Assembly (NCBI RefSeq): GCF_016865525.2
Contig: NZ_CP075169.1
Span: forward strand, 6,014,337 to 6,078,336
Direction: 5' to 3'
Source: Sodalis ligni
Lineage (GTDB): Bacteria; Pseudomonadota; Gammaproteobacteria; Enterobacterales; Enterobacteriaceae
Length of the DNA stretch: 64,000 nt
Shown here: piece by piece, positions 1-9,347 of the stretch
How the letters are laid out: each line of letters begins with the position of its first letter
Position numbering within the stretch: position 1 is the stretch's first letter
Made by a program: the position numbers and the translations under genes
Notes under the pieces: generated by a model
Databases searched by the model: none
Seen by the model: the letters and a program-made list of their open reading frames with translations, nothing else
What the model was told of the DNA's origin: nothing

Positions 1-603
1 GATAAATTGTTGGGTTTTTTCTACGGCGCCGGTGCTCGTGTCGATCCAGAAACGGTTGCGATAATGGGTATTCAATTGCGCCACGGTGACATCTTCATCA
101 AGGATGCGATAGGTCTGGGGAACGTTCATTACGGTCAAGGTTTCATTGCCGGCGATACTGAAGCGGGAAGTGAACGACGCGGAATAGGTTTGCTTATTCT
201 GGGTCCAGGACTGAACGCGGGTCCATTCGGTGCCATCGGTAATCCTGTTGGCGTGCGCCAGCGGATCCGAGGCCAGATTGGTCACCTCAAGAAGGTTGTC
301 GGTTAAATCCAGGGTTTTTACCAGCCGGCCGTTATGGGTGACAAGCATGGCCTTGTCACGGGTAACCCACTTCAGGAAGCCATTCTCGGCATACGCCAGA
401 ACGACAAATATCTGCGAGCCTTTATTGACCTTGACATACATGCTGGCATATGGAAGATCCCGAATCTGTTCAGGGGTCCTTTCCACATCGGGCGTACCAA
501 ATACAGCTACTTTAAACGTCTCGCCTATACCTTGTTGCGCTGGACTGCACGCGGCCACCAGAAAGCACACCACCAATAAGAAGAAATAGCGCACGTCGTT
601 CAT
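1..603 (-). CDS. yjbF: YjbF/GfcB-family outer-membrane lipoprotein, partial
   Basis: Second gene of the yjbEFGH exopolysaccharide-secretion operon; the family (YjbF, paralogue GfcB) comprises lipoproteins of group 4 capsule-type export systems. The minus-strand frame is open from an ATG at 603 to the window edge, 201 codons, and E. coli YjbF is only about ten residues longer, so little is missing. The N-terminus is hydrophobic and ends in a lipobox (LVAAC, Cys 19), as expected for a lipoprotein. It follows yjbE on the same strand, the E. coli order. No good ribosome-binding site precedes the ATG; a GTG three codons in is an alternative start. The C-terminus lies outside the window. Confidence 0.85.
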   Translation of the reverse strand, partial: MNDVRYFFLLVVCFLVAACSPAQQGIGETFKVAVFGTPDVERTPEQIRDLPYASMYVKVNKGSQIFVVLAYAENGFLKWVTRDKAMLVTHNGRLVKTLDLTDNLLEVTNLASDPLAHANRITDGTEWTRVQSWTQNKQTYSASFTSRFSIAGNETLTVMNVPQTYRILDEDVTVAQLNTHYRNRFWIDTSTGAVEKTQQFI

Positions 604-620
604 CCCAAACGAAGGAGACC

Positions 621-649
621 AAAAAATAACCACACAAATGTGTGGTTAT
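621..649 (-). terminator. Rho-independent terminator/attenuator between yjbE and yjbF
   Basis: Read on the minus strand, a perfect 11-bp stem (ATAACCACACA and its complement, 626-636 with 639-649) with a 2-nt loop is followed by a run of T. It lies inside the yjbE-yjbF gap, so it should reduce read-through from the small highly expressed yjbE into yjbF. Confidence 0.7.
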
Positions 650-663
650 CGAGTAATTATATT

Positions 664-939
664 TTATCGGGTTGAAGTGGTGGTTCCGGTTCCGGTTGTT
701 CCACCGCCACCGCCGTTATCACCGTTGTCATCGTTGTGGGAACTGATCAGCGCAGCACCCGCTATCAATGCCACCGCACCGACACCGATTGCCGTCGCGG
801 CACCCGCGCCCAAACCTGAAGCGGCGGCCGTACTGCCCGTGGTGCCGTTGGAAGTGGTGGTGGTAGGTGCAGCCGCTATCGCGTAGGAACCACTAGCCAT
901 CAGCATCGCAGCTATTACAACATTAAACAGTTTTTTCAT
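664..939 (-). CDS. yjbE: YjbE small secreted glycine/threonine-rich protein
   Basis: First gene of the yjbEFGH operon, linked in E. coli to extracellular polysaccharide production and to Rcs control. The 91-residue product starts at the ATG at 939, preceded by AAGGT at a good distance; a longer reading of the frame to 1047 has no such support. It has a signal peptide (MKKLFNVVIAAMLMASG, cleaved near AIAAAP), a Thr/Ser-rich stretch, a hydrophobic Gly/Ala segment and a tail of Asp, Gly and Thr. Size, composition and place between pgi and yjbF match YjbE. The molecular function of YjbE is not known. Confidence 0.85.
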   Translation of the reverse strand: MKKLFNVVIAAMLMASGSYAIAAAPTTTTSNGTTGSTAAASGLGAGAATAIGVGAVALIAGAALISSHNDDNGDNGGGGGTTGTGTTTSTR

Positions 940-1440
940 ATTTATTACCTTAGACTCTTGAGGATGATGACTATAAAGCACTGGAATGTTGATTTGCCTT
1001 ATATAAGCATCATAAAGCAATATAATGCAATAAAATATATCTTGCATTCATCCCTGTGAATCAGGGGCTAAAAAATGGCATTCAAAAGTCTCCGGTGGCT
1101 TAAACCAGTGACTTCCGCTATTTGATCGAAAATTTGTAAGATTAAACGCTAATATAGGCGAGGAATAGACAGATTATTCAATGCTATGAAGCTTTCATGA
1201 CAATAATAAATCAGAAAATTCTCACGGCTTTATAGCGGCTGCCAGGGTAAATAGCAACGAGATTATAACAGCCTATCCGCTTGAAGTAACATGCTTTTAA
1301 ATTTTATGGCTCTTTTCAGCCAAGTCGCATATAAAAATTGTTAAAAGCCTTTTACCGGTTTTTAGGATTAACCTTACTCTTATCAAAAAGTTAATTATAA
1401 ACAAGCGGATACCATAAGCGGCAACGCTCGGGGCCATAAC
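940..1440. other. Intergenic region upstream of yjbE
   Basis: About 500 bp, AT-rich, with no plausible gene on either strand. It should hold the yjbE promoter on the minus strand, but I could not assign -10/-35 elements or an RcsB box with confidence. Confidence 0.5.
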
Positions 1441-1461
1441 GGCAGCCACTCCTTGGCTGCC
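1441..1461 (-). terminator. pgi: Hairpin downstream of pgi
   Basis: An 8-bp perfect GC-rich stem (GGCAGCCA / TGGCTGCC) with a 5-nt loop lies 20 bp past the pgi stop codon. There is no clear T-tract after it, so it may be only a transcript-stabilising hairpin. Confidence 0.45.
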
Positions 1462-1480
1462 CGTTCGGTCTGTAGCGTAA

Positions 1481-3130
1481 TCAGCGGCGCCAGGCTTTGA
1501 AACGATTTATCAATCCGTTGGTTGAGCTGTCGTGGCTGGTGACATGGTCGTCAGCGGCTAATTCCGGCAGGATCCGGCTCGCCAACTGTTTACCCAGTTC
1601 TACGCCCCATTGGTCGAACGTGTAGATGTTCATGATGACGCCCTGGGTGAAAATTTTGTGTTCATACAATGCAATCAAAGCACCCAGGCTGTAGGGGGTG
1701 ATCTCTTTGAGCAAAATGGAATTGGTGGGGCGATTGCCCTCAAACACCTTAAACGGCGCCACATGGGTCACCTGTTCCGGCGTTTTACCCGCTGCGGCGA
1801 ATTCATCTTCCACCACCTGGAGTGATTTGCCGAATGCCAGGGCTTCCGTTTGCGCAAAGAAATTCGACAGCAGCTTAGCGTGATGATCGCTTAGGGGATT
1901 ATGGCTGATTGCCGGCGCAATAAAATCACAAGGTACGATTTTGGTGCCCTGATGAATCAGCTGATAAAAAGCGTGCTGGCCGTTGGTGCCGGGTTCACCC
2001 CAGATAATCGGCCCGGTTTGATAGGTGACCGGCTGCCCGTTGCGATCGACATATTTGCCGTTGGATTCCATATTGCCCTGCTGGAAATAGGCGGCAAACC
2101 GGTGCATATATTGATCGTAAGGCAGGATGGCTTCGGTTTCGGTACCGTAGAAATTGTTATACCACAGGCCGATAAGCGCCAGCAGCACCGGCAGGTTTTG
2201 TTCAGCGGGCGTTTGTGCGAAATGACGGTCCATGGCGTGGGCGCCGCTGAGCAGCTGTTCAAAATTATCGAACCCCACGGACAGGGCAATGGAAAGGCCG
2301 ATGGCAGACCATAACGAGTAGCGTCCCCCCACCCAATCCCAAAATTCGAACATATTGTCAGTATCGATACCGAACTCGCTTACCGCCTTGCCGTTGGTAG
2401 AGAGGGCGGCAAAATGCTTGGCGACGTGTTTCTCATCCCCCGCGGCGGCCAGGAACCAGTCCCGGGCGCTGTGGGCGTTGGTCATGGTTTCCTGGGTGGT
2501 GAAGGTTTTGGAGGCCACCAGGAACAGCGTTGTGGCGGGATCGAGATGTTTGACCGTTTCGGCGATATGGGTTCCGTCAACGTTAGAGACGTAATGCATG
2601 CTCAGGTGATTTTTAAAAGGCCGCAACGCTTCGGTGGCCATATAAGGCCCGAGATCCGAACCGCCGATACCGATATTCACCACGTCGGTAATAGGTTTAC
2701 CGGTATAGCCCAGCCATGCGCCGCTGATTACCCGTTCGCAAAACTGTTTCATTTTGGCCAGTACCGCATTGACGTCCGGCATGACGTCTTTACCGTCCAC
2801 AATAATCGGCGTATTGCTGCGGTTGCGCAGCGCCACATGCAATACCGCGCGATCTTCGGTACGGTTGATTTTTTCGCCGGAGAACATGGACTTGATGGCC
2901 CCGGAGAGATCGCACTCTTTAGCCAGGTCCTGTAATTTCGCCAACGTCTCGCCGGTTATCCGGTTCTTGGAGAAGTCCACCAGCATCTGGTCGTCAAAAG
3001 TGGCGGAGAATTTGCTGAAACGATCGCTGTCCTGGGCAAACAGATCGCTTATCTTCACGTTTTTCATCTGATCATAATGCTGTTGCAGCGCTTTCCAGGC
3101 CGCCGTGTGGATAGGGTTAATATTTTTCAT
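1481..3130 (-). CDS. pgi: Glucose-6-phosphate isomerase
   Basis: Interconverts glucose-6-phosphate and fructose-6-phosphate in the cytoplasm, the second step of glycolysis. The product is 549 residues, exactly the E. coli length. Recognisable family signatures are [10 protein letters not shown] and the later sugar-phosphate isomerase motif around [10 protein letters not shown]. The ATG at 3130 follows AAGAAGAG. It is divergent from lysC and upstream of yjbE, as in E. coli. No disruption is seen. Confidence 0.98.
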   Translation of the reverse strand: MKNINPIHTAAWKALQQHYDQMKNVKISDLFAQDSDRFSKFSATFDDQMLVDFSKNRITGETLAKLQDLAKECDLSGAIKSMFSGEKINRTEDRAVLHVALRNRSNTPIIVDGKDVMPDVNAVLAKMKQFCERVISGAWLGYTGKPITDVVNIGIGGSDLGPYMATEALRPFKNHLSMHYVSNVDGTHIAETVKHLDPATTLFLVASKTFTTQETMTNAHSARDWFLAAAGDEKHVAKHFAALSTNGKAVSEFGIDTDNMFEFWDWVGGRYSLWSAIGLSIALSVGFDNFEQLLSGAHAMDRHFAQTPAEQNLPVLLALIGLWYNNFYGTETEAILPYDQYMHRFAAYFQQGNMESNGKYVDRNGQPVTYQTGPIIWGEPGTNGQHAFYQLIHQGTKIVPCDFIAPAISHNPLSDHHAKLLSNFFAQTEALAFGKSLQVVEDEFAAAGKTPEQVTHVAPFKVFEGNRPTNSILLKEITPYSLGALIALYEHKIFTQGVIMNIYTFDQWGVELGKQLASRILPELAADDHVTSHDSSTNGLINRFKAWRR

Positions 3131-3215
3131 AGCAACGCTCTTCTTGAGAATTAAAAAGATCCGATAACGGTGATTGTATCGCTAAGGACTCGGCTTGCGA
3201 TGCCTTTTATTGCGA

Positions 3216-3272
3216 TATACCCGCCATGCTTCACGTTGCAGGCGCGTGCCGCCTTCCCGCAACTCGAATTAA
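3216..3272 (+). repeat. Dispersed repeat, copy A
   Basis: About 57 bp starting ATACCCGCCATGCTTCACGT, then a segment around GCAGGCGCGTGCCGCCTTCC and ending near CTCGAATTAA. It matches copy B (3475-3536, opposite orientation) and copy C (17672-17728) with a few differences. It looks like an intergenic repeat family of the kind common in enterobacteria. Copies A and B face each other across the lysC promoter. Confidence 0.75.
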
Positions 3273-3415
3273 TTTGGATAGTTACAACCACCGGCAAAAA
3301 CGATCGCGCCATGGCCTCGCGAGGCGGGCGCCTGTATTTCAGAGTAACAGAGTCGAACGGATTTGCGCTATCGCCATGACTTGCGGGCAAATTGAATATC
3401 CCCTTACGCTGCTCG

Positions 3416-3444
3416 TTGACAGGAACAAAATTACCCGCTATTTG
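3416..3444 (+). promoter_or_regulatory. lysC: Probable lysC promoter
   Basis: A perfect -35 TTGACA (3416-3421) is separated by 17 bp from TATTTG (3439-3444). Transcription would start near 3451 and give a ~390-nt leader containing the lysine riboswitch, similar to the long lysC leader of E. coli. Confidence 0.6.
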
Positions 3445-3474
3445 TAGTGGCCTAGTTGCGCATCCAATACCTTG

Positions 3475-3536
3475 AATAATTGGAGTTGCAGGAAGGCGGC
3501 ACGCACCTGCAACTTGAAGCATGACGGGTATATGCG
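3475..3536 (-). repeat. Dispersed repeat, copy B
   Basis: Reverse-oriented copy of the repeat at 3216-3272. It lies between the predicted lysC promoter and the riboswitch aptamer, so it would be transcribed as part of the lysC leader. Copies A and B are close enough to form a large inverted repeat in DNA. Confidence 0.75.
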
Positions 3537-3537
3537 T

Positions 3538-3715
3538 GAACCAGAAGAGGCGCGCCGCCCAGGCAAGGTTCCGGAGGATCCGTTTTCCGTTGAAAGAACC
3601 CGAGGGGGAGCGGCGCCGAGGTGGCGGTGAATGCACGGAATTTCCGCTACCGACCGCATGGGCTGAATCCCCTGGGTTGTCACCCGCATATTCGCCGTTG
3701 GGCGATAGGCACGGT
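3538..3715 (+). promoter_or_regulatory. Lysine riboswitch (L box)
   Basis: The region upstream of lysC carries conserved lysine-aptamer blocks in the right order: CCAGAAGAGGCGCG, GGAGGATCC, GAGGGGGAGC followed by GCCGAGGTGG, and GGGCTGAATCCCCTGGGTTG, then the closing strand near CGCCGTTGGGCG. This closely follows the E. coli lysC leader. In that family, lysine binding hides the lysC ribosome-binding site and exposes RNase E sites. The expression platform would be 3716-3840. Confidence 0.95.
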
Positions 3716-3844
3716 GGGGCGCTTCTGGGCGTATCGTAGTTCATCTACGTCTGCTCCCTGTTCTACGCTCTTAACACGTGCCGGCATTATTTAAACGTTG
3801 TCATCACGGATATGGATGACAGCTTGATACGAGGCAGCAAGAGC

Positions 3845-5209
3845 ATGGCAGAAACAGCATTACACCCCCTAATCGTGGCAAAATTCGGCGGTACCAGCGT
3901 CGCTGATTTCGACGCCATGAATCGCAGCGCGGATATCGTCCTGTCCAATCCCTCGGTTCGTCTGGTGGTATTGTCCGCCTCCGCGGGCGTCACCAATTTA
4001 CTGGTGGCGCTGGCGGAAGGGAATGAGCCGGAAAGGCGCGCCTTCCATCTCGATGAAATTCGCCGAATTCAATACGCCATTATCGATCGCCTGGCGGAAT
4101 CACAGGTCATCCGCGAAGAAATCGATCGCATGCTCGATAATATCGCCATGCTTTCCGAAGCGGCGGGGCTGGCGACCTCTCACGCCCTGACCGATGAGCT
4201 GGTGAGTCACGGCGAGCTCATGTCCACCCTGCTGTTTGTGGAGATACTGCGCCAGCGCCAGGTGGCGGCGGAGTGGTTCGATGTGCGCAAGATTATGCGC
4301 ACCAACGATCGTTTCGGCCATGCCGAACCGGATATCGGCACGTTGAAGGAGCTGACCCGGAATCTGCTGTTGCCGCGGCTTTCCTTGTCGCTTACCGTTA
4401 CCCAGGGTTTTATCGGCAGCGAGGCCAAGGGACGCACCACGACGCTTGGGCGGGGCGGCAGCGACTACACCGCCGCGCTGCTTGGCGAAGCGCTGCATGC
4501 ATCGCGAATCGATATCTGGACCGACGTGCCGGGTATCTACACCACCGACCCGCGCGTGGTGCCGGAAGCGCGGCGGATTGATGAAATCAGCTTTGAGGAA
4601 GCGGCGGAGATGGCCACGTTCGGCGCCAAAATCCTCCATCCCGCTACGCTGTTGCCGGCGGTGCGCAGCGATATCCCGGTGTTTGTCGGCTCCAGTAAGG
4701 ACCCCCATATCGGCGGCACGCTGGTGTGCAACAAAACCGCCAATCCTCCGCTGTTCCGCGCCATCGCCCTGCGCCGCCGGCAAACACTGTTGACGCTGCA
4801 CAGCCTCAACATGCTGCAGGCCCGGGGCTTTTTGGCGGAAGTTTTCAATATTCTGGCCCGCCACTACATCTCCGTGGATTTGATTACCACCTCGGAGGTG
4901 AGCGTGGCGCTGACCATGGATACCACCGGCTCTACCTCCACCAGCGCCAGCCTGTTGACCACCTCGCTGCTTACGGAGCTTTCGTCCCTGTGCCGGGTGG
5001 AGGTGGAAGAAAATCTGGCGCTGATCGCGCTGATCGGCAATAAGCTTTCCCAAGCCTGCGGGGTGGGCAAAGACGTGTTCGGCGTACTGGACCCGTTTAA
5101 TATCCGGCTGATTTGCTACGGCGCCAGCAGCCATAATCTGTGCCTGCTGGTACCCGGACAGGACGCCGAACAGGTGGTGAAAACCCTGCATCATAACCTG
5201 TTCGGGTAA
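3845..5209 (+). CDS. lysC: Lysine-sensitive aspartokinase III
   Basis: Phosphorylates L-aspartate, the first step of the lysine, methionine, threonine and diaminopimelate branch; the III isoform is feedback-inhibited by lysine. The product is 454 residues (E. coli 449) with KFGGTS at residues 13-18, an amino-acid-kinase domain in the first ~300 residues and a C-terminal ACT regulatory region. I chose the ATG at 3845 because GAGG lies 10 nt before it and the homologous N-terminus begins there; an in-frame ATG at 3812 would add 11 residues. The gene is behind a lysine riboswitch and ends 3 bp from the convergent yjbB. Confidence 0.97.
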   Translation: MAETALHPLIVAKFGGTSVADFDAMNRSADIVLSNPSVRLVVLSASAGVTNLLVALAEGNEPERRAFHLDEIRRIQYAIIDRLAESQVIREEIDRMLDNIAMLSEAAGLATSHALTDELVSHGELMSTLLFVEILRQRQVAAEWFDVRKIMRTNDRFGHAEPDIGTLKELTRNLLLPRLSLSLTVTQGFIGSEAKGRTTTLGRGGSDYTAALLGEALHASRIDIWTDVPGIYTTDPRVVPEARRIDEISFEEAAEMATFGAKILHPATLLPAVRSDIPVFVGSSKDPHIGGTLVCNKTANPPLFRAIALRRRQTLLTLHSLNMLQARGFLAEVFNILARHYISVDLITTSEVSVALTMDTTGSTSTSASLLTTSLLTELSSLCRVEVEENLALIALIGNKLSQACGVGKDVFGVLDPFNIRLICYGASSHNLCLLVPGQDAEQVVKTLHHNLFG

Positions 5210-5212
5210 TGC

Positions 5213-6868
5213 TTAGACAATTTTTGGTGTTTTGCGGCGATCGTCCAGGTCGTCCGCGTCCTCTTCTTCCAGTTCCAGCGCATTGTAGGCCACCGAGCAG
5301 AACAGCGAGTTGACGCGCTTCATGTCTCCCAGCAACCCCAAATGAAGGGAACTGGTTTCCAGGCTCTGGACGTTTTGCTGATGCAGCCGGTCCACATGGG
5401 CGTGGGCATAGCGGCGATCGGTGATGCGAAACCGGTGTTTTGCCCGCCGCAGACGCCGCGCGCTGGTGATATCCCCCGACAGGAACACCGACAGGCCCAG
5501 GCGCAGATTGGATACCAGCTGTTCATGGAGGGTATCCAGTTCCTGTAGCCCTTCCGGGGAAAATGCCCGGCGGGTTGCCAGGGACTTGGCGGCAATATCG
5601 CCGGTCATGCGTTCGATGATGTCCCCGGCCTGTTCCAGGTTCAGGGCCATCTCGATGATTTCCGCCCAGCGGCGGGAATCCGGCTCATCCAAATCCTCTT
5701 TCGGCATTTGCGCCAGATAAAGCTTGATGGCGGTATAAAGCACATCCACATCATCATCCAGCCGGCGTACTTCACGATCCTTGTTCGGCTGGCCGTGCAG
5801 CACCTCATGATGCAGCAGCAGCATACTCTCCACCACATCCCCCATGCGCAGGGTTTCGCGGGAAGCGTTGGCCAATGCCAGCGCCGGGGTATCCAGCGCG
5901 CTCACGTCCAAATGGCGGGGCCGAACCCCGAGTTCGCTGGCCGGCGTATCCCCTATCCATTGCGTACAGAGACGGGCCATCGGGCCGGCAAAAGGCACCA
6001 GGACAAGGCAGCGGATCAGGTTATAGAAAACATGGAAATAAATCACCAGCTCGGCGGCGCTCACCGGCAGGCGGTCCAGCAGATCGGCCAGTAAAGAAAT
6101 AACCGGTAAAACCACCACGCAGCCGATCAATTTGAACAACAGGCTGCCGAGGGCCACCCGCTTGCCTTCGGCATTTTGCCCGCTGGCGTTAATCATCGCC
6201 AGGATGCCGCTGCCGAGATTGGCGCCAATCACCAGGCACAGGGCGACTTTAAAAGAGATAACATCGGTGGCGGTGAGCGTGGCGGTGAGCAATACCGCCG
6301 CCAGGCTGGAGTAACTGATAATGGCGAACAGGGCGCCGGTGAGGGAATCCAGCACCACATCCCCGGTCAGGGAGGAGAACAGGACTTTAACGCCGTTGGC
6401 CTGGGTGATAGGGGCCGCGGCGGCTACAATCAGCTCCAGGGCCAGCAGGATCAGGCCCAGGCCGATAAACACTCTGCCTATCTGGCCGATTCGCGCTTGC
6501 TTGCGGCCGAGAAACAGGCAGACGCCGATAAAAATCAGCAGTGGCGAAAGCCAGGATAAATCAAAGGTCAGCACCCTGGCCATCAAGGCAGTGCCCACAT
6601 CCGCCCCGAGGATAATCACCAAGGCAGGGGTTAGGGCCACCAACCCCTGGGACACAAAGGAGGTCACCAGCATTGCCGTGGCGTTGCTGCTTTGCACCAG
6701 CGCGGTAACGCCGATACCCGCCATAAACGCCATGGGCTTTTTTTCTACGCTGCTACTCAGCACCTGGCGTAAACGGGCGCCGTATACACGCATAATCCCG
6801 GTACGGACAATGTGAGTGCCCCATACCAGTAATGCCACCGCGGAAAGCAGATGCAACAAAGTCAGCAC
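5213..6868 (-). CDS. yjbB: Na+/phosphate cotransporter-family protein YjbB
   Basis: Inner-membrane protein of the Na/Pi cotransporter II family with a C-terminal PhoU-like helical region; the E. coli protein has been linked to phosphate export. The N-terminal ~300 residues hold two related blocks of membrane helices with the conserved QSSNA motif and its counterpart around ISYSSLA. The product is 551 residues (E. coli 543). The GTG at 6868 matches the E. coli start (LTLLHLLSAV follows) and has AAGGAG 11 nt upstream; a TTG at 6877 is too close to it. metH-yjbB-lysC is the E. coli neighbourhood, but pepE and rluF are missing. Confidence 0.93.
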   Translation of the reverse strand: MLTLLHLLSAVALLVWGTHIVRTGIMRVYGARLRQVLSSSVEKKPMAFMAGIGVTALVQSSNATAMLVTSFVSQGLVALTPALVIILGADVGTALMARVLTFDLSWLSPLLIFIGVCLFLGRKQARIGQIGRVFIGLGLILLALELIVAAAAPITQANGVKVLFSSLTGDVVLDSLTGALFAIISYSSLAAVLLTATLTATDVISFKVALCLVIGANLGSGILAMINASGQNAEGKRVALGSLLFKLIGCVVVLPVISLLADLLDRLPVSAAELVIYFHVFYNLIRCLVLVPFAGPMARLCTQWIGDTPASELGVRPRHLDVSALDTPALALANASRETLRMGDVVESMLLLHHEVLHGQPNKDREVRRLDDDVDVLYTAIKLYLAQMPKEDLDEPDSRRWAEIIEMALNLEQAGDIIERMTGDIAAKSLATRRAFSPEGLQELDTLHEQLVSNLRLGLSVFLSGDITSARRLRRAKHRFRITDRRYAHAHVDRLHQQNVQSLETSSLHLGLLGDMKRVNSLFCSVAYNALELEEEDADDLDDRRKTPKIV

Positions 6869-6887
6869 GCGTATCAAAACTCCTTAA

Positions 6888-7538
6888 TTACCAGCGGTGA
6901 ATCGGCCACCCGGCCCCTTGGGCATGCCGCAGCAGGACGCTATCCGGATTAACGGCATGGGGATAGCCGACCTGAATCAGTAATGGCAAATCGTTACTGG
7001 AATCGGAGTAGAAACTCGCCTCGGCCAATACCGATAAATCTCCCCCCAACAGCGACGACAAACGAGCCACCTTTCCTTCCCGATAGGTTAATATGCCTGT
7101 GGTCTCACCGGTATAGGAATCGTCCAGCACTTCAAGCTTAATGGATAATGTTTCACTGATGCCGAAATGCTGCGCAATGGGCGTCACCAGGTGTTCACCG
7201 GAGGCGGAAATGACGATAACCCTATCCCCACGGGCCCGATGGGCATCAACACAGCGGCTGGCCTCTTCACGGATGGCCGGAACAATCACGCTCTCGATAA
7301 ACCGGTTCACATGGTGCCTTACTTCGCCGGTTGAACGGCCGATTAACGGCTGCAGGGTAAAGGACATATACTCATCCATGGAAAGTGTCCCCTGGGCATA
7401 TTGCCGCATCAGCGTCTGCTCCCGCCGGACAAAGGCGCTGCCCTCCGTCCACCCCAATTCGCACATATAACGACTCCACAAGCTGGCGCAATCGCCATTG
7501 ATGAGAGTTTCATCCAGATCGAATAACGCCAGCCTCAT
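6888..7538 (-). CDS. HAD-IB family phosphatase
   Basis: Haloacid-dehalogenase-superfamily hydrolase of the SerB/CicA-like IB type, 216 residues, probably a cytoplasmic phosphomonoesterase. Visible motifs are motif I DLDETLING near the N-terminus, motif II around VISASGEH, a motif III lysine in EGKVARL and motif IV SDSSNDLPLL. It is the last gene of the transporter operon; its ATG overlaps the ATPase stop codon (ATGA), so the two are translationally coupled. By context it may dephosphorylate the imported compound or the product of the alkaline-phosphatase-like enzyme. The substrate is unknown; phosphoserine phosphatase activity is possible but not implied by context. Confidence 0.8.
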   Translation of the reverse strand: MRLALFDLDETLINGDCASLWSRYMCELGWTEGSAFVRREQTLMRQYAQGTLSMDEYMSFTLQPLIGRSTGEVRHHVNRFIESVIVPAIREEASRCVDAHRARGDRVIVISASGEHLVTPIAQHFGISETLSIKLEVLDDSYTGETTGILTYREGKVARLSSLLGGDLSVLAEASFYSDSSNDLPLLIQVGYPHAVNPDSVLLRHAQGAGWPIHRW

Positions 7539-8527
7539 GCCACCTCACATAATGTCGCTATATCTAACTGTAGACCAATCTGCACATCATTAGGATGGAG
7601 ATCGGCCACCGAACGGTTCAAAACATCTACAAGCAGTTCAATGCCTTGCGTTTCCACACGATAACGGATCACATTCCCCAGCAGGCTGTGGCTGAGGATG
7701 CGTCCCTCAATGCCCTGGCCGACCGGAACCAGGGTAATGGACTCGGGCCGGACGGCCACTTGTCCCTGCCAGGAACGTCCAGTCAGCAACGCGGCCTGCT
7801 GCGGGCTCAGTACATTGTAACTGCCGATAAACCCGGCGGCGAAGGCATTCACCGGCCGGGTATAAAGCATCTCCGCACTGCCGTTCTGCACGATTTTACC
7901 TTTATTCATCAACACCACCCGGTCGGACAGGGTCAGGGCCTCTTCCTGATCGTGGGTGACGAATATCGCGGTCAAGCGCAGCTCTTGCTGAATACGGCGG
8001 ATTTGATCCCGCAAATGTTTACGAATACGGGCATCCAACGCCGAGAGCGGCTCGTCCAGCAACAGCAGCCGCGGCCGGGTCACCAGCGAGCGCGCCAGCG
8101 CTACCCGCTGGCACTGCCCGCCGGAAAGCTGGTGCGGATAGCGGTGGGCGAATTCCTGTAATTCCACCAATGCCAGCACCTCTTCCACCCGCCGGCGGAT
8201 CTCGGCGGACTGCAATTTCTGCATTTTCAGGCCGAAGGACACATTGCCGTCCACAGTCATATTCGGGAACAGGGCATAACTCTGAAATACCATGCCGATG
8301 CCCCGCTGCTGCGGCGCCAGCGGCACCAGGTCTTCTCCCTGCAGAACGATTTGCCCGCTGTCCACCGAGGTCAGCCCCGCCAGGCAGCGCAAGAGCGTGG
8401 ATTTTCCACAGCCGCTGGGACCCAGCAGCGTAACAAACTCACCCTCATCCGCGCTGAAATCGATATTCTCAAAGACCTGGGTCGGTCCGTAATGTTTGTT
8501 GAGTTGTTTAACCGCCAGATAAGACAT
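7535..8527 (-). CDS. ABC transporter ATPase, iron/polyamine/phosphonate-type importer
   Basis: ATP-binding subunit of a PotA/FbpC/PhnT-like importer, 330 residues. Walker A GPSGCGKST, Q-loop, signature LSGGQCQRVA, Walker B LLLLDEP and the H-loop THDQEEA are all present, followed by a C-terminal TOBE-like region. The Gln-Cys in the signature is slightly unusual (usually QQQR). It lies 2 bp after the second permease and overlaps the HAD gene by 4 bp. The substrate is set by the binding protein, so no name is given; PhnT-like is the closest description. Confidence 0.9.
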   Translation of the reverse strand: MSYLAVKQLNKHYGPTQVFENIDFSADEGEFVTLLGPSGCGKSTLLRCLAGLTSVDSGQIVLQGEDLVPLAPQQRGIGMVFQSYALFPNMTVDGNVSFGLKMQKLQSAEIRRRVEEVLALVELQEFAHRYPHQLSGGQCQRVALARSLVTRPRLLLLDEPLSALDARIRKHLRDQIRRIQQELRLTAIFVTHDQEEALTLSDRVVLMNKGKIVQNGSAEMLYTRPVNAFAAGFIGSYNVLSPQQAALLTGRSWQGQVAVRPESITLVPVGQGIEGRILSHSLLGNVIRYRVETQGIELLVDVLNRSVADLHPNDVQIGLQLDIATLCEVA

Positions 8528-8529
8528 GA

Positions 8530-9315
8530 TTAATCCTTGTCCTTGTTAACGGTATTCGCCGCCAGGGTCAGCAGCAGTACCACCAGGAAGTATGAGATGA
8601 CCAGCGCGCTGGTTAAATGACCGCTGCCGTTACGCAGGTTGTACAGGTAAACCTGCAGCGTTTCAAAGCGGTTGCCCACCAGCAGGTTAGCGAACACAAA
8701 CTCACCTATCAGAAAAGAGAAGGACAGCAGCAACGCGATCATACAGCCTTTACGCAGATTCGGCAGCACCACCAAAATTGCCGCTTTCCAGGTGCTGGCC
8801 CCCAGCAACTGCGCCGCATCCATCAGATCGCGCAAATGAATGGCCTGCATATTGTTGGTAATGGCCCGGTAGATAAAGGGCAGCGCTATGGTGAAATAAC
8901 AACCGATCAGGATCCATGGCGTACCGGTGAGCGCCAGCGGGCCGTCGGAATAGAGCTGCAACAAGCCTACCGATGACACCACCGGCGGTACGGCAAACGG
9001 CAGCAGGATCAGGATATTCATAACTGAATCAAGCCGGGGAAAATAGTAAGCAATCACAAACATTAAGGGCAGCACCAGCACCACCGATAACGCCAGGGCG
9101 CCGAAACAGATGATTAATGAGTGCTCCAGCGCAATCAGGAAGCGGGGATCCTGCAATAGCTCGGTCATCCACTTCAACGTGAAGCCTTCGGGCAAAATCG
9201 TCGAGCCCCACTGGCTGGAAAATGCGTAAATCAACGTGGCGACCAACGGTGATAACAGGATAATCAGCATGACCGTGACCACGCCACGGTGATAGAAATT
9301 TTCAATACGCGACAT
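8530..9315 (-). CDS. ABC transporter permease (second)
   Basis: Inner-membrane permease of the MetI/binding-protein-dependent type, 261 residues, with about six hydrophobic helices and an EAA-like loop (DAAQLLGASTWKA, where G of LLGAS is the conserved position). The ATG at 9315 has GGAGG five nt upstream; the longer open frame to 9387 lacks this and would run back into the preceding gene's end. It pairs with the permease at 9348-10187 and the ATPase at 7535-8527. Confidence 0.88.
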   Translation of the reverse strand: MSRIENFYHRGVVTVMLIILLSPLVATLIYAFSSQWGSTILPEGFTLKWMTELLQDPRFLIALEHSLIICFGALALSVVLVLPLMFVIAYYFPRLDSVMNILILLPFAVPPVVSSVGLLQLYSDGPLALTGTPWILIGCYFTIALPFIYRAITNNMQAIHLRDLMDAAQLLGASTWKAAILVVLPNLRKGCMIALLLSFSFLIGEFVFANLLVGNRFETLQVYLYNLRNGSGHLTSALVISYFLVVLLLTLAANTVNKDKD

Positions 9316-9347
9316 CAGAGCCTCCTGAACAGCCGGCCGGCAATAGA

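Noticed and set aside
3151..3744. 197-codon open frame on the minus strand between pgi and lysC
   Set aside because: It runs through the repeats, the lysC promoter and the lysine riboswitch, and has no recognisable domain.
4100..5194. 364-codon open frame on the minus strand opposite lysC
   Set aside because: Antisense shadow with low-complexity Gln/Arg/Gly composition; lysC is intact.
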